A program made the position numbers and the translations under genes. A DNA stretch of 64,000 nt from Cyprinodon diabolis. Taxonomy: Eukaryota > Chordata > Actinopteri > Cyprinodontiformes > Cyprinodontidae. Positions 58,561 through 64,000 of this stretch are shown piece by piece. A model generated the notes under the pieces. That model was not told the DNA's origin, searched no databases, and saw only the letters and a program-made list of their open reading frames with translations. Position 1 is the stretch's first letter. Each line of letters begins with the position of its first letter. The stretch covers positions 30,428,510 to 30,492,509 of the forward strand of contig CM060068.1 of the NCBI GenBank assembly GCA_030533445.1, read 5' to 3'.

Positions 58561-61500
58561 TTTTCTTGTTTTATTTTATTTCTTGTTTTTTTGTTTTTGT
58601 TTTTTTTTTTCCAGTTAAGTTTCTTTAAAATTGTTAATGATTGGTGTGTATAATCATTTTTTAGTATTTTGTATATATATTTTTTTAGTGTAAAATTTCT
58701 TAGAAGAGAATATTTTAAGGTTCACTGTTTTTGTGCCATTTTAGTGAAATAAGCTCAAGCAGAAAGCGAAATTGTTTGTGCTAATTGGGCAATGATGAGC
58801 AAAATCAAAAGTGTTTGTCATTTTTATTCAAACATGATAGTTTTTCAACAGTTTTTGTTTTAATCGGGTTGGAAGTTAAGTTTTCAACCCATCTTTTGAC
58901 TAAACCAGCCAAAATAATTTGGCAGTGTTCTTACACAGTCTATATTTGTACAAGGAGAAACCAATATAAATTAGTCACAATAGCCAAAATACTTGTTAAG
59001 TATTATCGCAACTTTCAAAGGTCTTACGTGCTCGAACTAACAACCTCTTACAGCTGACGCTACAAGCAATGGTAACTGCTCATCAAAAAGCAATACTACT
59101 TAACACTAATGTGACAACTTTAGTGGCTTGCTCAGATTTTCATCATTGCCTTGTTTGATCTAACAAAAATAGTTTTAACTAACTTGATTGGTTGTTTTTC
59201 CAACCAATCTATTCTTAGAATATATCCAAACTCTATCCAACTAACAGCAACTCTCCTACAAACTCCCACATCTTGACTGAGTAATGAGGCTGTTTAAATG
59301 CCTGTCGAAGTTCTTGCGCCGTCTTCCTGAAGCGGTCACATGGTATCACGGTAAAGAGAACTGAGTCAGGAGAGACCTGAAAATATTTTAAATGTGAGTC
59401 TAGCTATTGCAATTTATATGAGGATACTGACAGATCTTAAATTTATTTATTTTACTTCTTTGTTTTAGGTTTTATATGCACTCTATAAGAAATGTCATAT
59501 GATGAGGTGAATATCTGAAGTCAAAACAGAAAGTGCTCCTGATATTACAAGAATACTATTGTTTTCACTAACCAAATGTGTTTTGCAGAAAATCAAATTG
59601 CATTTCTGTTCACAAGACCTTTGCTTGAACAATTAACTACTTTAAACGCTCCTCACAAATTTTACAGGTGTTATCAAAAAATACTTTTGTTGTAAAGCTG
59701 ACTGTTATCTTGGACTCTTATGATTTTTTTTTACCTTGTGTATGGTAGTAACCTAACATCGTCTGTTGTCACTAACTTTAAAATACAGTTCTGTAAAGAT
59801 CTTCTTTTGCAAATTTATGTACTGACAAGACATATATTTTTTTTAGGTTCTATATGATAAAACTACAACACTTCTATACTTTTATATTTAATGGGCTGTG
59901 TAAGCTAAGTTAAATATGCCTTTAATTATTGATGTTTTCTTTTAAAAATATGCACCCTTATTCAAATGTTAGGTTGGAAGAGCAGGAAATATTATAATTC
60001 TGTGCATTGCTGCACTTTTAAAAAGTGTCTACCGCTCTGTGTTTTTCCATCTGTTTTTGATGAGCTAGAGGGATTCCTCTTAGATAACCTTATCAGAGCA
60101 CTGTGAGACATTTGCCTCTCAGCTGAAATAAATTACTCTGTTTGAGAACCATTTAAGAAAACATGGAGGCAAATATGTAAAACCTGTCCCTGAAAACTGC
60201 AAACAGTAGACACATTTTAGACCAAGTGTTTCATACACCACAGATCTTCCCATTGTTAACCAGTGAACACTTCTGTAATTTTTATCATAGGCTACAACAG
60301 CAAGATAAAGAAAAGAAAACGTCAAGAGAATCACACTTGTAATGTTAAAAATGGATGATTTTGAACTTTTCATAAAAAGTATTTGATCACAGAATGAACA
60401 GCAACCTGGTCTAACAGATGTGTAAGTTTGTCATTAGAAATAAGTATAATAATAATAATAAGCATTTAATTGATTTTATATATTTTTTTGCCTGACGCTG
60501 CAGCAAGACCACAGTAAATATAGAGAAAAATAACAATAACAGCATCTGCAATTTTAAAATAGTTAACCAAAGACAGCTGCTGTATATTTGCTTAAAAACC
60601 TTTCTACATTTAGACATCTATTATATTTGTGTGTATATTAGAAATGCATATATCACTGCAGGTAATTAAAAGATAACAAATAAACATTAAATACATCAAG
60701 ATAAGCAACGAACCTAGTTCCTCTCCCCTCAATATACTCAACCATTACTCCTAAATATATCTTGATGCCAAAATAATTTAAAGTGGAAACAGTTTTAGCT
60801 GTTATAAATTCATAGGAGTTGTTTTGGTTTCACTTCCGGGTTTGTTGGGGACTTTTATTGCATGACCTTGGCAGACTCCTTATAGCTCCTCTTTGCTTCG
60901 CACTGCAGAGCCGGGGAAGTGTTATTTTGGGGTTACTTGTATAAATCACATTGTTTCACTCACTCTATCAATCAGAATCCATGTTTCTACAAAGGGAGAA
61001 CACAGAGATGTTGAAGGAAAGTATGGACAAAATTTGAGGTACTAACAAGACTAAGATATAGGGCAATGGGCATCCAGCTTGATCTCCTTGCTAGATTCCA
61101 CATTGCAGATAATCAATGTTCAAGACAAAGGTAAAGGGTTTAACCAAAAAACACATGCTATACTGTTTTTTGGTATACTCATAAAGAATCCTGAAATTAA
61201 AAAGAATTTCAAAAGAAGCTCTTAGTGGTGTCATTGTAGGAAAATAGAATTTCTTAGATTCTAAGAATTTTCTTAAATTTTATCTCAGTAGGATAAAAGC
61301 TATTCACAAAGAACCTCAGGCCTTAAGAGAACTCCTAAAGTGAAATGTCCAGACTGACAATCCTCTTTTTCTTAAGGAGAGAAGATAACAGAAACAGAGA
61401 CCAGACTGTGTATTCCATCACATAAACAGTGGAGGAAATGAACACATAAACTTCTTGAAAATACAATTATTAATAAGGAGATGATGCTAGTTTCTACAGA

Positions 61501-62990
61501 GCCCTTTGCAGCTGTTGAAGAAAGGAGTTCTGTACTTTGGTCCAGCTACGATAGCACCAGTGTATTTGTCTCAGAGCTGAAGCCTCTTAGAGTTAGAGCC
61601 TGCAGCAATGGATACTAAAAGAAGTTATGTGATTCAACCACTAGGTCCAGTGTGTCAATAGAAGTAGTTCAATAGAAAAAGCTCGGCCTGTATGCCATAG
61701 AGTTGCAAAAATACTATCACCTGACCTCAGATAAATCAAACTGAAAACCTGTTACATGTTTTGCATCATAACCATATAATTCCATTTATGGTTTAACCTT
61801 GTTTGCCTTCCAATTTCTATTTTGTTCATACAAGATGACTTGTAGATTTGTGAATGGAATGGATCCTAGAGTATTTTTAGGTGCAGAATTCTTTTTGGTC
61901 AGTAAGTGTTGAGAAAGAAAAAGAAAACCATTTCTAGCAACAGTGTTATCAAGTTTAAATGTGAGCTTTGTTGGAATTAGGTTTTGCAAATGACCAATAG
62001 AATTTGGTCTCACTGCCCCTTTAAAGACAAAATGGGATGGAAATTGGTATGGGATTGGGGATGGAATAGTTCCAAAATGCAAAAAAAAAAAAAAACTGTA
62101 TGCAATGCATTTTAAAGCACTGGGATCAGAGTTAGATTTGCTTGGATAGCAATGATGGAATTCCCATTGGTTCATTGTGGGGATGACCAAACTATAAATG
62201 AGGTATGTAGAAAAGACAAGGAAGGTAAAAACGTAAAAAAGGCGGGAACCAAAACACCAACAACTGAAGACAGATTTAGAGAATTCCTCCTTTATATCAA
62301 ACCTTCATGAAAAATTCTTTAGAGAGCCTTGCAAAGTCACATCCCGTCTTATTTTTAATGACAGTTTGTATGTTTTTATGATATAGTTTTTTGCTTGTGC
62401 TGTACCTTAAGCTTCTTGTCTTTCATTAAAGGATGGTCTGATCGTTGTTTATCCAGTTCATATTCAAATGATTGTCTCTCACCGTAGCCATCCCCAAGAA
62501 TAACCTAAAAAAACAGAGCTTAGGGAAGCCACCTCACACTTACTGTGCTTTTGTCTTCAATATAATACTTCTAGACTTTGAGTCTGAAGCTGTCAAGAGT
62601 CACAGCTGCCACTCTGGTTTATGGGGGAACTGCTCTGCCAAATAATGTTGAAGAATCCTTTAAAAATATTCCTGCCTCTGAATTATGATGTGGATCATCA
62701 ACAAAATTTAACAGACTGTTCCTTGGAAAGAGTTGCACCTCTGGTAGAAATATTACAATCCATTCCTAGCTATTTAACTTACCCTATACACAGACAACAA
62801 ACAGACAAACAAACAAACACACACAAAGTTTGTGTGTGTGTAACAAACGAAGAAGAGTCTCAATATACAGATTTCAAAGATCAGTGTTATGTATTATTTT
62901 ATACAAATCTCTTCTGTTTGTCATGAGGCTTTCCCAGAGACAAAGATTGTTTGTTTATGGATTGTTAATGGAGTACACGTTATACTAAGT
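58561..62990. other. gene-free stretch, probable intron
   Basis: No exon or RNA gene recognised. A patch at about 60830-60930 (CACTTCCGGGTTTG and CG-rich neighbours) may be a decayed DNA element. Short (CAAA)n near 62800-62825. The rest is AT-rich. Confidence 0.4.
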
Positions 62991-63664
62991 CAGGGGTCGG
63001 CAACCCAAACTGCTCAAAGAGCCATATTGGGCCAAAAAATAAACAAAAAAATCTGTCTAGAGCCGCAAAAATGTAAAAGTCTTATATATGCCTCGTATGG
63101 TAACACGGGCTCTAAGCGTATTATCCTACCATAGAAAAGGACAATGTGGGCTTAAATATATAATAAACATTCATGATTAAATGTTTATCCTGGAGCAAAT
63201 GTCACATAGCAGCATGAGGTAAGGGATGAGCAGTGGCCGTGTGCCGCTTCACCGCCCCCCTGAAATGCCTTTCCAAATTCTTCTTTAAAATTTTTAAGAA
63301 CCTCTCTTTACAGAGCAAAAATGCAGGCAATCCTTCTGCATTGATAATGAAAACAAATGATTCCTTATTTCCCTTTGAGATCCATGATCTGAGACGCACC
63401 AGCAGCTTTGTTTGCCTGGCAACGCGCCACGCTGGTTGCAAGTTATGACCACTGATCTCTATGGGTATGATGCAAATTATTGTTTACATTTATTTATTAT
63501 ACAAATATTTATAGCACTGGAAAACATAATATTTTTTTTGACCTCCTGCATACCATATAAAAAAAAATCGATTTTCATATATTTTTGAAAAAAAGAGAGA
63601 AATTCCGCAAGGGGGACGCTAAAGAGCCACATGCAGCTCCGGAGCCGTGGGTTGCTGACCCCCG
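62991..63664. mobile_element. hAT MITE (Charlie-like termini)
   Basis: CAGGGGTCGGCAACC at the left and GGTTGCTGACCCCCG at the right are inverted, with two mismatches. Flanking octamers TACTAAGT (62983-62990) and CCCTAAGT (63665-63672) match at six of eight, consistent with an 8-bp hAT duplication. The inner repeats AAGAGCCATATTGG and AAGAGCCACATGCAGCTCC are typical. No transposase. Confidence 0.75.
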
Positions 63665-63672
63665 CCCTAAGT

Positions 63673-64000
63673 CACTTGTGGATCTGCTGATGAATCAGAT
63701 ACATTTGTTATTTTGGTAATGATGACTGTATTATAATTTCCCTTAAAATATGATAAAATTATTTCAATCTGAAAAACTCACACAAAGAGAAAAGACATTT
63801 AGGAGAAATTTATTGATACAATTACTTTGTCTTTATAGCTCAGACCTCGGCAGGAAATATAGAGTTTAATTTGATAGATATGCATGAACAGGAGCAAAGA
63901 ATAGGGCTGTTGTGGCTATCTTAAATAAACTATTAAAAAAATGATACGTCAACATTTTTAGGCTTAGGGATTTACTTATTGGAGGTAGTCACTGAAAGTG
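63673..64000. other. AT-rich end of window
   Basis: Nothing recognised. Confidence 0.5.

Noticed and set aside
61786..62190. 134-codon minus-strand frame
   Set aside because: Includes a poly-Phe run from an A-stretch and no motif; probably chance.
1..64000. CRISPR arrays, bacterial operons, tRNA or rRNA genes
   Set aside because: None present: no spaced direct-repeat array, no rRNA signature, and only decayed tRNA-derived SINE heads; the content is vertebrate.

Overview
The window looks like a stretch of a teleost fish chromosome. It is AT-rich, gene-poor and full of transposable elements. The only host coding sequence I can support is one exon on the + strand at 57065-57350. It encodes the first immunoglobulin domain of an IL-1 receptor accessory protein-like receptor, closest to il1rapl1. 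IL1RAPL genes have very large introns, so I infer that most or all of the remaining sequence is intronic. No other exon of the gene could be recognised.

Layout. 1-2300: minus-strand remains of a Penelope-like element (1-417) and a jockey/Rex1-like LINE (433-2300). 2984-3347: first of three copies of a short inverted-repeat element; the others are at 31416-31762 and 56547-56906. 12806-18593: a complete Ty3/Gypsy chromovirus in sense orientation (copy A), with 714-bp LTRs, an open gag and a broken pol ending in a chromodomain. 18621-20215: SINE and LINE-tail fragments. 20860-22056: a BED-finger hAT transposase fragment abutting a piece of a RecQ-like helicase reading frame. 22685-23660: a second decayed LINE. 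36190-37074: two small non-autonomous DNA elements side by side. 38576-45450: a second Gypsy chromovirus in antisense orientation (copy B) with a perfect 5-bp target duplication; its integrase is split by a 1.3-kb non-autonomous hAT (39863-41156) that has its own 8-bp duplication. 49178-50768: a Tc1-like transposon with an uninterrupted transposase and two 202-bp inverted repeats that read as identical. 51027-51624: a solo LTR related to the Gypsy copies. 52179-52877: a weaker solo-LTR candidate. 55021-56223: a hAT-like relic with a nested MITE. 58180-58560: a Tc1 end fragment. 62991-63664: a hAT MITE.

The most interesting signal is in the Gypsy family. The sequence just inside the 5' LTR has no tRNA-type primer-binding site. 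It does have an 11-base stretch exactly complementary to an 11-base stretch of the LTR, and in copy B that LTR stretch starts 31 bases after the first T of a TATATAA box, where transcription should begin. This is the arrangement expected for Tf1-like self-priming. The binding site lies inside gag codons 3-6, and the gag start codon lies inside the LTR. A perfect 11-bp hairpin with the gag stop codon in its loop sits at the gag-pol junction of both copies. These points come directly from the sequence; the mechanism is inference. I saw no bacterial-type system, CRISPR array or new host gene family.
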